Assembly: GCF_947499295.1 (NCBI RefSeq)
Contig: NZ_CANMNP010000001.1
Span: forward strand, 372,001-436,000
DNA: 64,000 bases
Reading direction: 5' to 3'
Source: an uncultured Roseibium sp.
GTDB taxonomy: Bacteria > Pseudomonadota > Alphaproteobacteria > Rhizobiales > Stappiaceae
A model generated the notes under the pieces. The model saw only the letters and a program-made list of their open reading frames with translations, was not told the DNA's origin and did no database searches. Below are positions 36,370-46,439 of the stretch, in pieces (positions within the stretch are counted from its first letter, which is position 1; each line of letters opens with the position of its first letter). A program made the position numbers and the translations under genes.

Positions 36370-37122
36370 ATGAGCGTGACCGAAAACAAAAAAGAGAAGG
36401 AAAGCGGCGTTGGCGAAACCATAAAGGTGATCGTCCAGGCGCTTCTGCTTGCCCTTGTCGTGCGCACATTTTTGTTTCAGCCGTTCAACATTCCATCCGG
36501 ATCGATGAAGGACACCTTGCTGATTGGCGACTACCTGTTTGTGTCCAAATACAGCTACGGCTACTCCCGGTATTCGTTCCCTTTCGGATTGGTGCCGATC
36601 CCTGGCCGCGTTTGGTCGGCCGATCCTGAACGTGGCGATGTCGCTGTTTTCAAACTGCCGACCGACACGTCCATCGATTACATAAAACGGGTTATCGGCT
36701 TACCTGGCGACACGATCCAGGTGCTGGAGGGTGTCGTTCACATCAATGGCGAACCGGTTAAACGCGAGCGCATCGACGACTATATAGAGCAGTCTGAATC
36801 GGGTGCTGTACGCCGGGTGCCTCGTTTCCGAGAAACGCTGCCAAATGGCGTTTCCTACGACACGTTGGACTTGACCACCAACGGTCAGCTGGACAACACG
36901 CGCGAATACAAGGTTCCGGAAGGCCATTACTTCATGATGGGCGACAACCGGGACAATTCTGTCGACAGCCGCGTTTTGAGCAAGGTCGGCTACGTGCCAA
37001 TCGAAAACTTCATGGGTCGCGCGGAGATCCTATTCTTCTCCATCAAGGACAAGACCCCGGCCTGGCAGATCTGGACCTGGCCCTGGAGTGTACGCTGGGA
37101 GCGGCTTGGCCGGACCCTTTAA
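36370..37122 (+). CDS. lepB: Signal peptidase I
   Basis: LepB removes signal peptides at the periplasmic face of the inner membrane. The 250-residue protein has one N-terminal membrane segment (TIKVIVQALLLALVVRTFLFQ), the nucleophile Ser in NIPSGSMKDTLLIGDYLFV (about 42-60), the general-base Lys in DYIKRVIGLPGDTI (about 103-116), and box D/E in YFMMGDNRDNSVDSR. AAGGGA lies just before the ATG. It starts the lepB-rnc-era-recO run. A second LepB is encoded at 39716-40384. Confidence 0.95.
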   Translation: MSVTENKKEKESGVGETIKVIVQALLLALVVRTFLFQPFNIPSGSMKDTLLIGDYLFVSKYSYGYSRYSFPFGLVPIPGRVWSADPERGDVAVFKLPTDTSIDYIKRVIGLPGDTIQVLEGVVHINGEPVKRERIDDYIEQSESGAVRRVPRFRETLPNGVSYDTLDLTTNGQLDNTREYKVPEGHYFMMGDNRDNSVDSRVLSKVGYVPIENFMGRAEILFFSIKDKTPAWQIWTWPWSVRWERLGRTL

Positions 37123-37144
37123 GTCCGGATATCAGGCCAAACGC

Positions 37145-37849
37145 ATGACCCTAAAACCAAAGAACCCAATCTCAGCACTGAAGTCGGCTCTTGCTTATGA
37201 CTTCAAGGACCTGGAACTTCTGAGAGTGGCGTTGACGCACGCAAGTGCGCTGAACCCTTCGGACACCGTTGCGGGCAGCTATCAGCGACTGGAGTTTTTG
37301 GGCGACCGGGTTCTTGGCCTCGCCATTGCCTCCATGCTGCACCAGCACTTTCCGAAGGCAGACGAAGGCGAACTTGCACGGCGTTTCAATCATATGGTCA
37401 AGCGCGAGACCTGTGCCGAAATCGCGCAGGAGCTCGGCATCGGTGACGCAATGCGCATCGGACTTGCAGAGGCACAGACTGGTGGGCGCAAGAAAACCGC
37501 CTTGCTTGCTGACATTTGCGAAGCGGTGATTGCAGCCATTTATCTGGACGGTGGATTTGAGGCGGCCCAGGAATTCGTGAGACGCCTTTGGGAACCGCGC
37601 ATGCTATCTTGGTCCGGTCCGTTAAGAGATGCCAAGACGACATTGCAGGAATGGGCACAATCCAAAAGCCTGCCCACCCCTCGGTATGACGTGATAGGCC
37701 GTGATGGCCCAGACCATGCTCCCAGTTTCACGGTTGCCGTAACCGTTCAGGGCCTGGCACCGGGGGAAGGCAAAGGTGGCTCAAAGAGGCTTGCCGAACA
37801 GAATGCGGCCGAAGCCGTTCTGCGCCGTGAAGGCGTCTGGAAGGAATGA
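37145..37849 (+). CDS. rnc: Ribonuclease III
   Basis: RNase III cuts double-stranded RNA in rRNA maturation and mRNA control. The 234-residue protein has the signature YQRLEFLGDRVLGLAIASML (about 45-64), a second acidic site around ALLADICEAVIAAIYLDGG, and a C-terminal dsRNA-binding domain (DAKTTLQEWAQSKSLPTPRYDVIG to GGSKRLAEQNAAEAVLR). The ATG at 37145 gives MTLKPKNPISALKSAL; an upstream ATG at 37088 overlaps lepB and is not used. It ends 7 bases before the era start. Confidence 0.95.
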   Translation: MTLKPKNPISALKSALAYDFKDLELLRVALTHASALNPSDTVAGSYQRLEFLGDRVLGLAIASMLHQHFPKADEGELARRFNHMVKRETCAEIAQELGIGDAMRIGLAEAQTGGRKKTALLADICEAVIAAIYLDGGFEAAQEFVRRLWEPRMLSWSGPLRDAKTTLQEWAQSKSLPTPRYDVIGRDGPDHAPSFTVAVTVQGLAPGEGKGGSKRLAEQNAAEAVLRREGVWKE

Positions 37850-37856
37850 TGACACC

Positions 37857-38858
37857 GTGAGCGATGAGAACACCAACGGCGAACCGGACGATGACGACAA
37901 CGGGTTCGTTGCCCCGAGCGGTCGTTTTGACATGCCGCTTCCAGAACCTCTGGCAGATATGCCGGCCGATACGAAAGCCGGCTTTGTTGCACTGATCGGA
38001 GCTCCGAATGCGGGCAAATCAACCCTGATCAATCAGCTCGTCGGCACCAAGGTGTCCATCGTTACCCACAAGGTTCAGACAACGCGTACCATTGTGCGCG
38101 GTGTCGCAATGCATGGGTCCGCCCAGCTGGTATTCATTGATACGCCCGGCATTTTCAAACCCAAGCGGCGGCTTGACCGCGCAATGGTCGACACCGCCTG
38201 GGGCGGTGCGAGGGACGCAGACGTCATTGCGCTTCTGATCGATGCACGTAAAGGCATCGATGAAGAAGTGGAAAACATATTAAAACGACTGAGGAACCAG
38301 CCGGCTCCGAAGGTTCTCATTCTGAACAAAACCGACATTGCCAAGCGGGAAAAACTGCTCGACCTTGCACAGAAGGCCAACGAATACATTCAGTTTGAAG
38401 AAACCTTCATGGTTTCCGCACTGACGGGCGACGGAACCGACGCGATACTGGACTATTTTGCATCCAAAGTCCCTGAAGGACCCTGGCTCTATCCTGAAGA
38501 CCAACCGTCTGATCTGCCGCTGCGTATCCTTGCGGCCGAAATCACGCGCGAAAAGCTGTTTGAACGCCTACATCAGGAGCTGCCCTATATTTCCACAGTG
38601 GAAACCGAGCAATGGCAAGCTCGAAAGGACGGTTCCGCCCGTATCGAACAAACGATCTACGTGGAGCGTGACAGCCAGAAAAGCATTGTGCTCGGCAAAC
38701 GGGGCCAGACGATCAAGGCAATTTCCCAAGCCGCACGAGAAGAACTCTCTGAGATCATTGATGCGCCCGTGCACCTGTTCCTTTTTGTAAAAGTCCGCGA
38801 GAACTGGGCCGACGACCCTGAACGCTACCGCGAAATGGGACTCGAGTTTCCGAAATAA
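37857..38858 (+). CDS. era: GTPase Era
   Basis: Era is a GTPase that binds the 3' end of 16S rRNA during 30S assembly. The start is a GTG at 37857, with AAGGA about 12 bases upstream; this gives 333 residues with an acidic N-terminal extension. G1 is GAPNAGKST, the switch region is KVQTTRTIVRGV, G3 is DTPGIF, G4 is NKTDIA, and the C-terminal KH domain is SQKSIVLGKRGQTIKAISQAAREELSEI. A longer ATG-led frame from 37776 overlaps rnc heavily and is not real. Confidence 0.93.
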   Translation: MSDENTNGEPDDDDNGFVAPSGRFDMPLPEPLADMPADTKAGFVALIGAPNAGKSTLINQLVGTKVSIVTHKVQTTRTIVRGVAMHGSAQLVFIDTPGIFKPKRRLDRAMVDTAWGGARDADVIALLIDARKGIDEEVENILKRLRNQPAPKVLILNKTDIAKREKLLDLAQKANEYIQFEETFMVSALTGDGTDAILDYFASKVPEGPWLYPEDQPSDLPLRILAAEITREKLFERLHQELPYISTVETEQWQARKDGSARIEQTIYVERDSQKSIVLGKRGQTIKAISQAAREELSEIIDAPVHLFLFVKVRENWADDPERYREMGLEFPK

Positions 38859-38937
38859 CTGGCACTTAGACCAGAATCCGCCAAAATCGGCGAAACAGTT
38901 CCAGACCTAATTGTCATCCAAACACAGGACCTGAGAC

Positions 38938-39696
38938 GTGGAGTGGAGCGGACGCGGCGTGGTTCTGACCACCCGCAAACATGGCGAAAACGATGTCATT
39001 CTGGAAGTCATGACGCTGGACCAAGGACGGCATCTCGGTCTGGTGCGCGGCGGCCGGTCCAGACGCCATCGCCCCATGCTGCAACCAGGTAACGAGTTGG
39101 ATTTGACCTGGAAAGCGCGTCTGTCAGACCATTTAGGTCAATTCCAGATTGAGCCGCACGCCTTGCGTGCTGGAGACCTGATGACAAATTCGGTCGGCCT
39201 CGCTTCTCTTCAACACCTTGCTTTTCTGCTCAGGCTTCTGCCTGAACGCCATCCTTATCCGAAGCTGTACTCAGCGTTGTCTGTTGTTCTAGACCATCTG
39301 GAGAGTTCCGATGCGGCCGCAGCACTGCTCATCCGTTTCGAGCTCGAGTTGCTTCGCGACCTCGGCATTGGCCTGGATCTGACCTCCTGCGCTGCAAACG
39401 GGTCTCAGGAAGATCTGGTCTATGTCTCTCCAAAATCAGCTCGTGCAGTGAGCCGTCAGGCCGGTCTGCCTTATCATGACAAGCTCTTGCCCCTGCCCTC
39501 CTTCCTGCTGGATGGGCAACGCCAGAAGGGAAGTGAACTGACCTGGAACGACGTGACCGAGGGATTTGAACTGACAGGCTTTTTCCTGAACCGTCACCTG
39601 ACGGAGCGAAACGGTGAAGACAGCGGCACGCGGAACATGCTGCTCGGGGCGCTCGAAAAACGGTTTCGCACCGACTTTCCCTGGAATTTTCAATAA
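38938..39696 (+). CDS. recO: DNA repair protein RecO
   Basis: RecO loads RecA with RecR on gapped DNA. The start is GTG at 38938. The 252-residue protein has the N-terminal OB fold (MEWSGRGVVLTTRKHGENDVILEVMTLDQGRHLGLVRGG) and a C-terminal helical domain with LRLLPERHPYPKLYSAL and FELELLRDLGIGLDLTSCAANG. The cysteine cluster of some zinc-binding RecO proteins is reduced to one Cys here, as in many alphaproteobacteria. It is convergent with the second lepB, 19 bases apart. Confidence 0.92.
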   Translation: MEWSGRGVVLTTRKHGENDVILEVMTLDQGRHLGLVRGGRSRRHRPMLQPGNELDLTWKARLSDHLGQFQIEPHALRAGDLMTNSVGLASLQHLAFLLRLLPERHPYPKLYSALSVVLDHLESSDAAAALLIRFELELLRDLGIGLDLTSCAANGSQEDLVYVSPKSARAVSRQAGLPYHDKLLPLPSFLLDGQRQKGSELTWNDVTEGFELTGFFLNRHLTERNGEDSGTRNMLLGALEKRFRTDFPWNFQ

Positions 39697-39715
39697 GGCA
39701 TTTCTCTGAACTGTC

Positions 39716-40384
39716 TTAATTCGCTTCCAGGGAGCGCCACACAAATCCGGCTTCAGGGCCTGAGAAATAGATATGACGGGCGATACCAGTGACATTTTCG
39801 ATCGGTACAAATCCAAAATGTTCTTGCATACGGCTGTCGATCGAATTGTCTCGGTTGTCACCCAGCACAAACAAATTTCCCTCGGGGACTTCGAATTCCG
39901 GTGTTTCGTCGAACCTGCTGTCAACCTGGAGGTCGATGACCTCGTGTGATCTGCCGTTTGGCAAGATCTCACGGTAAGTCTGAACCAACGAAACCTGTCC
40001 ATCTCTGGACTTTTCCTCGATCGCTTCCGCTTTCTGCCGATCGAAGGGCTGACCGTTCAGATAAACTTCCCCATTTTTCATCTGAATGCGCTCACCCGGC
40101 AGGCCAATGACACGCTTTACATATGTAACGCCTTGGTTCTGGGGATGGCGGAAAACGACAATGTCTCCGCGTTCGGGTGCATATCTCTCACCAATGATTG
40201 GAAAGATCTGACTGACAAGAAAACTGTCTCCCTGCTGAAGAGTGGGGCGCATGCTGCCGGCAGGCGTTTCAAATGGTTTGGCACGCAGATAGTAGAAACT
40301 TGCTGAGAAAAAAATCGCGGTTATCGCCGCTAAAATTCCCAGGACCAACCCTGACAGCAGGAGTGTTCTCGCGGTTCGGGTCAA
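39716..40384 (-). CDS. lepB2: Second signal peptidase I
   Basis: A second S26A signal peptidase, about 222 residues from the proposed start. The membrane anchor is TLLLSGLVLGILAAITAIFFSASFYYL, the Ser nucleophile lies in TPAGSMRPTLQQGD, and the Lys base is in VTYVKRVIGLPGER. Box E reads FVLGDNRDNSIDSRMQEHFG. A TTG at 40384 has AAGGA 7 bases upstream and gives a clean anchor start; an ATG at 40480 would add 32 residues but has no ribosome binding site. It may process a subset of exported proteins. Catalytic residues are intact, so it should be active. Confidence 0.82.
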   Translation of the reverse strand: MTRTARTLLLSGLVLGILAAITAIFFSASFYYLRAKPFETPAGSMRPTLQQGDSFLVSQIFPIIGERYAPERGDIVVFRHPQNQGVTYVKRVIGLPGERIQMKNGEVYLNGQPFDRQKAEAIEEKSRDGQVSLVQTYREILPNGRSHEVIDLQVDSRFDETPEFEVPEGNLFVLGDNRDNSIDSRMQEHFGFVPIENVTGIARHIYFSGPEAGFVWRSLEAN

Positions 40385-40732
40385 TTTTGGATCCTTGATT
40401 TCAAGAGCTAAAATCCTGAACGAGGGTACAGAGCAACATGACCACTTCGATGTATTCAGTATCGGCAGAATTTCAACCATAGAGGATCAATTGCCCCCCT
40501 TCTTCCCGGGTTGAGTGCATAGTTTCCGCCCCGAGCGGCTATCTGACCTGCAGGTCCGACACACAGACAGAAGTCAGGTCGACCAATTGGCTTCATGCCA
40601 ATCCGGATGGCCCACTGAAATTGTAGAGAATTGCTCACAGCACGTTCGATTTCCGTTGAAAATCCGCCGTTCGTGACTGCAAAAGACTGCAATCGAATTG
40701 CGCCGATTGGTGGAAAGGTTTAGCAAGCAAAT

Positions 40733-42988
40733 ATGGGAAAAGAGACGACACCTCCACCAAGCGGCGGAATCGAAGGCATCAATCTGAAAGATGCGCTGGA
40801 AGAGCGCTATCTCGCATATGCCCTTTCAACCATCATGCACCGGGCATTACCGGATGTGCGCGACGGTTTGAAACCGGTTCACCGGCGCCTTCTTTACGCC
40901 ATGCGGCTTCTGAAGCTCGACCCGGGCGCCGGTTTCAAGAAATGCGCACGCGTCGTCGGTGACGTTATCGGTAAATACCATCCGCATGGTGACCAGGCTG
41001 TCTACGACGCTCTTGTCCGACTGGCACAGGATTTTGCGCAGCGCTATCCACTGATTGACGGTCAGGGCAATTTTGGCAATGTCGACGGCGATAACGCGGC
41101 TGCCATGCGTTACACCGAAGCCCGAATGACTGACACGGCCAAGAGATTGCTCGATGGCCTGGACGAAAACGCTGTCGATTTCCGGGAAACCTACGATGGC
41201 GAAGACAAGGAGCCGATCGTGTTGCCCGGCGGGTTCCCTAACCTGCTTGGGAACGGATCGTCCGGCATTGCGGTCGGCATGGCCACATCGATCCCGCCGC
41301 ACAATGCCTTTGAGCTTTGCGAGGCCTGCCAACACCTGATCAAGAACCCGAAGGCGGAAGCCGACGAGCTGCTTGAATACATCAAGGGACCGGATTTTCC
41401 GACAGGCGGTCTGCTGGTGTCGGACCAAGGCTCAATTCGCGAAGCTTATGCAACCGGCCGAGGAAGTTTCCGTATCCGGGCGCGTTGGGAAGTTGAGGAT
41501 CTGGGACGTGGCCAATGGGTCATTGTGGTATCTGAAATTCCCTATCAGGTCCAAAAATCGCGGCTCATAGAGAAGATTGCCGAGCTGCTGACAGCACGTA
41601 AACTTCCCTTGCTGGACGATGTCCGTGACGAATCAGCGGAAGACATCCGCGTCGTGCTGGTTCCCCGGTCCCGTAATGTCGATGCCAATCTGCTTATGGA
41701 ATCCCTGTTCAAGCTGACGGACCTGGAAAACCGCTTCTCGTTGAACATGAATGTTCTGTCCATGGGCAAGGTGCCGATGGTCATGGGACTGAAGCAGGTC
41801 CTTCGCGAATGGCTGGACCATCGCAAAGTCGTTCTGATACGCCGCTCCGAGTACCGTCTTGGTCAGAAAAATCATCGACTTGAGGTCCTTGCCGGCTATC
41901 TGATCGCCTACTTGAACCTTGATGAAGTGATCCGCATTATCCGCGAAGAGGATGACGCGAAAGCAGAATTGATCAGGACGTTTGAGCTGACCGATGTCCA
42001 GGCCGAAGCCATTCTGAACATGCGCCTGCGGTCCTTGCGCAAGCTGGAAGAACTGGAAATCCGCAAGGAACACGACAAGCTTACCGATGAAAAAGATCAG
42101 CTGACCAAATTGCTCGGTTCAGACGCTCGCCAGTGGACCAAGATATCCAAGGAAATCTCCGAAATTTCCAAGGTTTATGGCCCGGAGACCGAAATCGGCC
42201 GTCGGCGTACGGACAAGTCCGAAGCTCCGGAAGCCGACCTTGTCGATATCCAGCAGGCAATGATCGAGAAGGAACCGATTACCGTCATTATCTCTGAGAA
42301 GGGCTGGATACGCGCGCTCAAAGGCCACCAGACAGACATGTCGAGCCTGTCCTTCAAACAGGGAGACAGTTTGAAGCTATCTTTCCATGCGGAAACGACG
42401 GACAAGATCCTGGTTTTCTCAACGGGTGGCAAGTTCTTTACACTTGGTGCGGACCGGCTTCCTGGTGGACGTGGCCATGGTGAACCCATCCGTCTGATGG
42501 TTGAGATGGACGAAGCGCAGGATGTGGTGACCGCGTTTGTTCACAAGGCGGGGCGAAACCTGCTGTTGTCCAACAACGAAGCGCGCGGATTTGTTGTCTG
42601 TGAAGACGACGTTATTGCCAACACGCGTAAGGGCAAGCAGGTGTTGAACCTTTCTGCACCTTCCGAGGCTTCGCTGTGTGTCGAAGCAACAGGCGATCAG
42701 GTCGCTGTCATAGGCGAGAACCGCAAACTTCTGGTGTTCCCCTTGGCGCAGATACCGCAGATGGGCCGCGGACGCGGCGTCCGGCTGCAACGCTACCGGG
42801 ACGGAAACATCTCTGACTTGCGGGTCTTCAGCGCAGAAGAAGGTCTGACCTGGACAGACAGTTCCGGAAGGAGCTTCACACGGTCGCTCGATGAACTGGC
42901 GGACTGGTGCGGAGAACGCGGAAACGCTGGCCGCTTGCCGCCGACCGGCTTCCCACGGTCGAACAAATTCGGTCCAAACAAACTATAG
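40733..42988 (+). CDS. parC: DNA topoisomerase IV subunit A
   Basis: ParC is the DNA-cutting subunit of topoisomerase IV, which unlinks daughter chromosomes. The 751-residue protein has [13 protein letters not shown], the breakage Tyr at about 127 in [11 protein letters not shown], and the ParC-type [24 protein letters not shown]-terminal beta-propeller domain follows from about residue 500. In the quinolone region the site of the E. coli Ser80 is Gln ([10 protein letters not shown]), which I believe is normal in alphaproteobacterial ParC. It is shorter than GyrA, which supports ParC. Its stop overlaps the end of the convergent AraC gene. Confidence 0.92.
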   Translation: MGKETTPPPSGGIEGINLKDALEERYLAYALSTIMHRALPDVRDGLKPVHRRLLYAMRLLKLDPGAGFKKCARVVGDVIGKYHPHGDQAVYDALVRLAQDFAQRYPLIDGQGNFGNVDGDNAAAMRYTEARMTDTAKRLLDGLDENAVDFRETYDGEDKEPIVLPGGFPNLLGNGSSGIAVGMATSIPPHNAFELCEACQHLIKNPKAEADELLEYIKGPDFPTGGLLVSDQGSIREAYATGRGSFRIRARWEVEDLGRGQWVIVVSEIPYQVQKSRLIEKIAELLTARKLPLLDDVRDESAEDIRVVLVPRSRNVDANLLMESLFKLTDLENRFSLNMNVLSMGKVPMVMGLKQVLREWLDHRKVVLIRRSEYRLGQKNHRLEVLAGYLIAYLNLDEVIRIIREEDDAKAELIRTFELTDVQAEAILNMRLRSLRKLEELEIRKEHDKLTDEKDQLTKLLGSDARQWTKISKEISEISKVYGPETEIGRRRTDKSEAPEADLVDIQQAMIEKEPITVIISEKGWIRALKGHQTDMSSLSFKQGDSLKLSFHAETTDKILVFSTGGKFFTLGADRLPGGRGHGEPIRLMVEMDEAQDVVTAFVHKAGRNLLLSNNEARGFVVCEDDVIANTRKGKQVLNLSAPSEASLCVEATGDQVAVIGENRKLLVFPLAQIPQMGRGRGVRLQRYRDGNISDLRVFSAEEGLTWTDSSGRSFTRSLDELADWCGERGNAGRLPPTGFPRSNKFGPNKL

Positions 42989-43603
42989 CGTTTGATCTCC
43001 GGCGGCGCGCAGGCGCCGCCATTGCCCCGGAGACATACCGAAGGCACGCTTGAAGTGTCGGCTCATGTGGCTCTGATCGGAAAAACCGCTGCCAACGGCA
43101 GCTTCGGCAAGCTTCTCACCCTTCTGCAATTTCGACTTGACCCGGTCCAGGCGCCGCATGACCAGATACCGATGTGGACTGGTCCCGAATGCATGGCGGA
43201 ACTGACGGGCCAAAGTATAGCGGTCGATTTGCGCGACCGCTTCAAGGTCCGCCATCCTCACGTTCTGATCACAGCACTCCTTCATCAAATCGCTGCATTC
43301 CTTCAAGGCCCTCAGGTCAAGCACCGCCGGTTTTGACTGGCTGGTATCTGCATGTCGTTTCAGACAGGCAGCAAGATCTGCAATCAGGCAGTCCAGTTTG
43401 AAATCACCGATTTCACACTCGATATCGGTCAGGGACTCAACAAGTTCCTTTCGAAATTCAATGTCGGACAGCACTGGTGAAGATACGAAAGGAAGTCCGT
43501 TGTCCCGGTCTGCTGTGAGTGCGTCCGATATCTTTTCGGGTGGAACATATATCATTCGATAGCGCAGACCCTGCTCATCACCGGCGCCACCATCGTGGAG
43601 TTT
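42983..43603 (-). pseudogene. AraC-family regulator, 5'-truncated
   Basis: The C-terminal half is an intact AraC DNA-binding domain: two helix-turn-helix units in MADLEAVAQIDRYTLARQFRHAFGTSPHRYLVMRRL and EAAVGSGFSDQSHMSRHFKRAFGMSPGQWRR. The ligand-binding cupin starts abruptly at HDGGAGDEQGLRYRMIYVPP, which in relatives is the end of the first cupin half; the preceding 70 or so residues are missing. In the same frame the upstream sequence reads antisense to the DUF2000 gene and looks random. The first usable ATG is at 43555 with no ribosome binding site. I call it a truncated gene, though an internal start producing only a partial regulator cannot be excluded. Confidence 0.6.
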
Positions 43604-43609
43604 GTGCTC

Positions 43610-44017
43610 ATGTTCGAAACCAAATTTGTTGTGGTCGTACGCGATGACCTTGCTGCTTGGCAAAAACTGAATGTCACTGCTTTTCTGGCAACCGGCATTG
43701 CCGCAGCAAAGGCCGAGATCATTGGTGAAACCTATCGTGACGCAGCTGACAATGTCTATTATCCAATGAGCGTCCAGCCGATCATTGTGCTGTGCGCGGA
43801 CGCTCAAACACTTGCCAAGGTACAGAAGAGAGCGCTCAATCGAGGCGTTTCTTCCAGTATCTATGTCGAAGAGATGTTTACAACGGGACACGATACCGCC
43901 AACAGGGAAGTGTTCTCGAAATTTTCTCCAGACAACGCCAATGTGGTCGGCATTGCCTTTCACACCGACAGGAAAATTGCAGACAAAATCTCAAAAGGAG
44001 CTCGCATGCATCCCTGA
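43610..44017 (+). CDS. DUF2000 family protein
   Basis: A 135-residue protein from the ATG at 43610 (an in-frame GTG lies at 43595). The sequence KFVVVVRDDLAAWQKLNVTAFLATGIAAA, then YYPMSVQPIIVLCADAQTLAKVQKRAL and VVGIAFHTDRKIADKISKGARMHP, fits DUF2000, a peptidyl-tRNA-hydrolase-II-like fold of unknown function. GGAG lies 9 bases before the ATG and sits inside the antisense AraC fragment. The gene appears complete at both ends. It lies just before the alcohol dehydrogenase gene on the same strand. Confidence 0.82.
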   Translation: MFETKFVVVVRDDLAAWQKLNVTAFLATGIAAAKAEIIGETYRDAADNVYYPMSVQPIIVLCADAQTLAKVQKRALNRGVSSSIYVEEMFTTGHDTANREVFSKFSPDNANVVGIAFHTDRKIADKISKGARMHP

Positions 44018-44111
44018 ACAGACCGACTTCATCTAAAGTCTGGTCCATTGGCCTCTCGACGGATTGCGTTTTGAGGGGCAATCTTCAGGCCACTGTCAAA
44101 TGGGGAAAGCA

Positions 44112-45275
44112 ATGATCGGTGCATTCACGTTCAACACCAGCCAACGCATCGTCTTTGAAAGCGGCTCGGCAGCTCAGCTGGCGGATCACGCTGCTGATTT
44201 TCTGGGTGAGCGCCCGTTTCTTGTCACAGACCCAGGCATCCTGTCGCTTGGTTTGCAAAGTTCTTGTGAGCACGCCCTTGTTGAAACCGGCCGCAATCTC
44301 GGCCGTTTTGAGAAAGTTGCCGCCGATCCGCCGCGAGCGCTTGTCGATGAAGCCGTGGAAGCGGCGAAACAGCATCGCGCGACCTCCATCATAGGCTTTG
44401 GCGGCGGCTCATCTCTTGACGTTGCCAAACTCGTTGCGCTTCTTGCCGGCAGCAATGAGAACTTGGATGAAGCCTGGGGCATTGGAAACGCCAAGGGACC
44501 ACGTCTACCGCTCATCCTGATACCCACGACGGCCGGGACAGGTTCCGAGGTGACGCCAATCTCAATCATTACTGTTGGCGATGAGGAAAAGCGCGGTGTC
44601 GTCTCGCCGATCCTGTTGCCAGACATTGCCGTACTTGACCCGCTTCTGACTCTCGGACTGCCCGGCCCGGTGACAGCAGCCACGGGCATAGACGCCATGG
44701 TGCATGCCATTGAGGCCTATGCCTCGAAATCTGCCAACAACAATCCTGTTTCCAAAACTCTTGCAATTGAAGCATTGCGACTATTGGGAGCAAACATCGA
44801 AACAGCGGTCTTTTCACCACAGGATGAGAGCGCACGAGGTGCAATGCTGCTTGGCTCCATGCTCGCAGGCATGGCATTTGCCAACGCGCCTGTGGCCGCC
44901 GTGCACGCCCTCGCCTATCCGATCGGCGGAACTTTTCACGTCCCTCACGGCCTTTCGAACGCACTGGTTCTGCCGCACGTTTTGAAGTTCAATAACCCGG
45001 TTGCGGCAGAGCTTTACGCTGAAATAGCGCCCGTCTTGTTTCCGGATCTTTCATGTATCGAAGATCCAGTGAACCGCGCAGACGTATTTGCGGAAAGGCT
45101 TGCCAAACTTTCAGAAAAACTCGGGCTGCAAACAAGTTTGCGCGACGTCGGCATCGGTGAAGACGATCTTCCCAAAATGGCGCGCGATGCCATGAAACAG
45201 ACTCGGCTTCTGATCAACAACCCGCGTGACATTGCTGAAAAAGACGCTCTTGAGATCTACATGGCTGCCCTATGA
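44112..45275 (+). CDS. Iron-containing alcohol dehydrogenase
   Basis: A group III (iron-dependent) alcohol dehydrogenase of 387 residues; substrate unknown. NAD-binding GFGGGSSLDVAKLVALLAGSNENLDEAWGIG (about 96-126), TTAGTGSEVTPISIIT (about 140-155), and metal-binding Asp/His in ATGIDAMVHAIEAYAS and HALAYPIGGTFHVPHGLSNALVLPHVLKFN. GGGGA lies 6 bases before the ATG at 44112; another ATG at 44100 is close. Its end overlaps the thioesterase start, so the two are coupled, pointing to a shared pathway. Confidence 0.9.
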   Translation: MIGAFTFNTSQRIVFESGSAAQLADHAADFLGERPFLVTDPGILSLGLQSSCEHALVETGRNLGRFEKVAADPPRALVDEAVEAAKQHRATSIIGFGGGSSLDVAKLVALLAGSNENLDEAWGIGNAKGPRLPLILIPTTAGTGSEVTPISIITVGDEEKRGVVSPILLPDIAVLDPLLTLGLPGPVTAATGIDAMVHAIEAYASKSANNNPVSKTLAIEALRLLGANIETAVFSPQDESARGAMLLGSMLAGMAFANAPVAAVHALAYPIGGTFHVPHGLSNALVLPHVLKFNNPVAAELYAEIAPVLFPDLSCIEDPVNRADVFAERLAKLSEKLGLQTSLRDVGIGEDDLPKMARDAMKQTRLLINNPRDIAEKDALEIYMAAL

Positions 45276-45730
45276 TGACAGGTGTCCATCCACAAGCTGC
45301 CCGCCCCGTCCCATTAAACCGTTCGGAATTCAAAGCTTTTCAACAAATCCCCACCAGGTGGATGGATGTGGACATCTATGGCCACGTCAACAATGTCCAG
45401 TATTTGAGCTTCTTCGACACAGCTGTGAATGGCTGGTACGTGGCCAACGGCCTCCTTGATCCTGTAAACAGTTCCGAGATCTTTCTAGTCGTTGAAACCG
45501 GATGCCACTATTTTTCCGAGCTCACCTTCCCCAATGGGGTCTCCGCCGGTCTCAAAATCGAAAAACTTGGCGGGAGTTCGGTGGTTTTCAGGGTCGGTCT
45601 GTTTTCTGGCGACGCCAGCGAAACGGCCGCACATGGACGTTTCGTCCATGTTCAGGTGGATCGAAACAGCCGAAGACCTGTGACAATTTCCCACCGGAAG
45701 CGAGGCATTCTAACGAGTTTGATGGCTTAA
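45272..45730 (+). CDS. Hotdog-fold acyl-CoA thioesterase
   Basis: A 152-residue 4-hydroxybenzoyl-CoA-thioesterase-type hotdog protein. The active-site helix is seen in TRWMDVDIYGHVNNVQYLSFFDTAVNGWY (about 28-56) with the catalytic Asp in the DxYGHVNN motif. It likely hydrolyses a short or aromatic acyl-CoA. The ATG (45272 or 45275) overlaps the alcohol dehydrogenase stop. Confidence 0.87.
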   Translation: MMTGVHPQAARPVPLNRSEFKAFQQIPTRWMDVDIYGHVNNVQYLSFFDTAVNGWYVANGLLDPVNSSEIFLVVETGCHYFSELTFPNGVSAGLKIEKLGGSSVVFRVGLFSGDASETAAHGRFVHVQVDRNSRRPVTISHRKRGILTSLMA

Positions 45731-45916
45731 AAAGGTATCAATCACAAAACTTATGGAAATTCTGTCACAGACCACAAGCTTTCAACAGGATTGCCGGTTG
45801 AAAGAGAAAAGGACAAACCACAGGAAAGTCACACGCCGTTCACAGCTTATCCTCAAGCTGATAACAGGTTGCGCACAGGCGTCATTCCAGTCCATTGAAA
45901 TGAAAAATACTACCGC

Positions 45917-46396
45917 TTAGCCCAAGTTCTTCATAAGACGGGACTTTTCCCGTTGCCAATCACGCTTTTTCTCAGTCTCGCGTTTGTCATGAAGCTTTTT
46001 CCCGCGCGCAAGGGCCAGTTCAAGCTTTGCCCGGCCCTGAGCGTTGAAATACAGCTTGAGCGGGACAATGGTCTTGCCTTCCTTTTGAACCGCTCCTGCG
46101 AGTTTTCCAATTTCACGCTTGTGCAACAATAACTTACGCGGTCTACGCGGCTCGTGATTGAAACGGTTGGCCTGAAGATATTCCGGAATATAGACGTTGT
46201 AGATCCAGATCTCTCCGCCATATTCAGCCGCGTAGGATTCAGCAATATTCGCCTTGCCGTTGCGCAGGGATTTCACTTCCGTGCCCTTCAGCTCAATCCC
46301 CGCTTCCAGCGTGTCCTCAATTTCAAAATTGAAACGGGCTTTCCGGTTGTCGGAGATAATCGTCCGTCCCGGTACGTCCCCCTTTTTCGGAGCCAT
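45917..46396 (-). CDS. smpB: SsrA-binding protein SmpB
   Basis: SmpB binds tmRNA and rescues stalled ribosomes. The 159-residue protein begins with a basic extension, then [40 protein letters not shown] and [29 protein letters not shown], and ends in a basic tail [21 protein letters not shown] that contacts the decoding centre. It follows dapA by 43 bases on the minus strand. No tmRNA was found in the neighbouring gap. Confidence 0.95.
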   Translation of the reverse strand: MAPKKGDVPGRTIISDNRKARFNFEIEDTLEAGIELKGTEVKSLRNGKANIAESYAAEYGGEIWIYNVYIPEYLQANRFNHEPRRPRKLLLHKREIGKLAGAVQKEGKTIVPLKLYFNAQGRAKLELALARGKKLHDKRETEKKRDWQREKSRLMKNLG

Positions 46397-46439
46397 TGTG
46401 TTCTTTCCAGGTGCGCGGCACCTTGTCTGTTACTTCCGA

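Noticed and set aside
45731-45916. Possible tmRNA gene next to smpB.
   Set aside because: No tRNA-like end, proteolysis tag or permuted tmRNA pairing was found.
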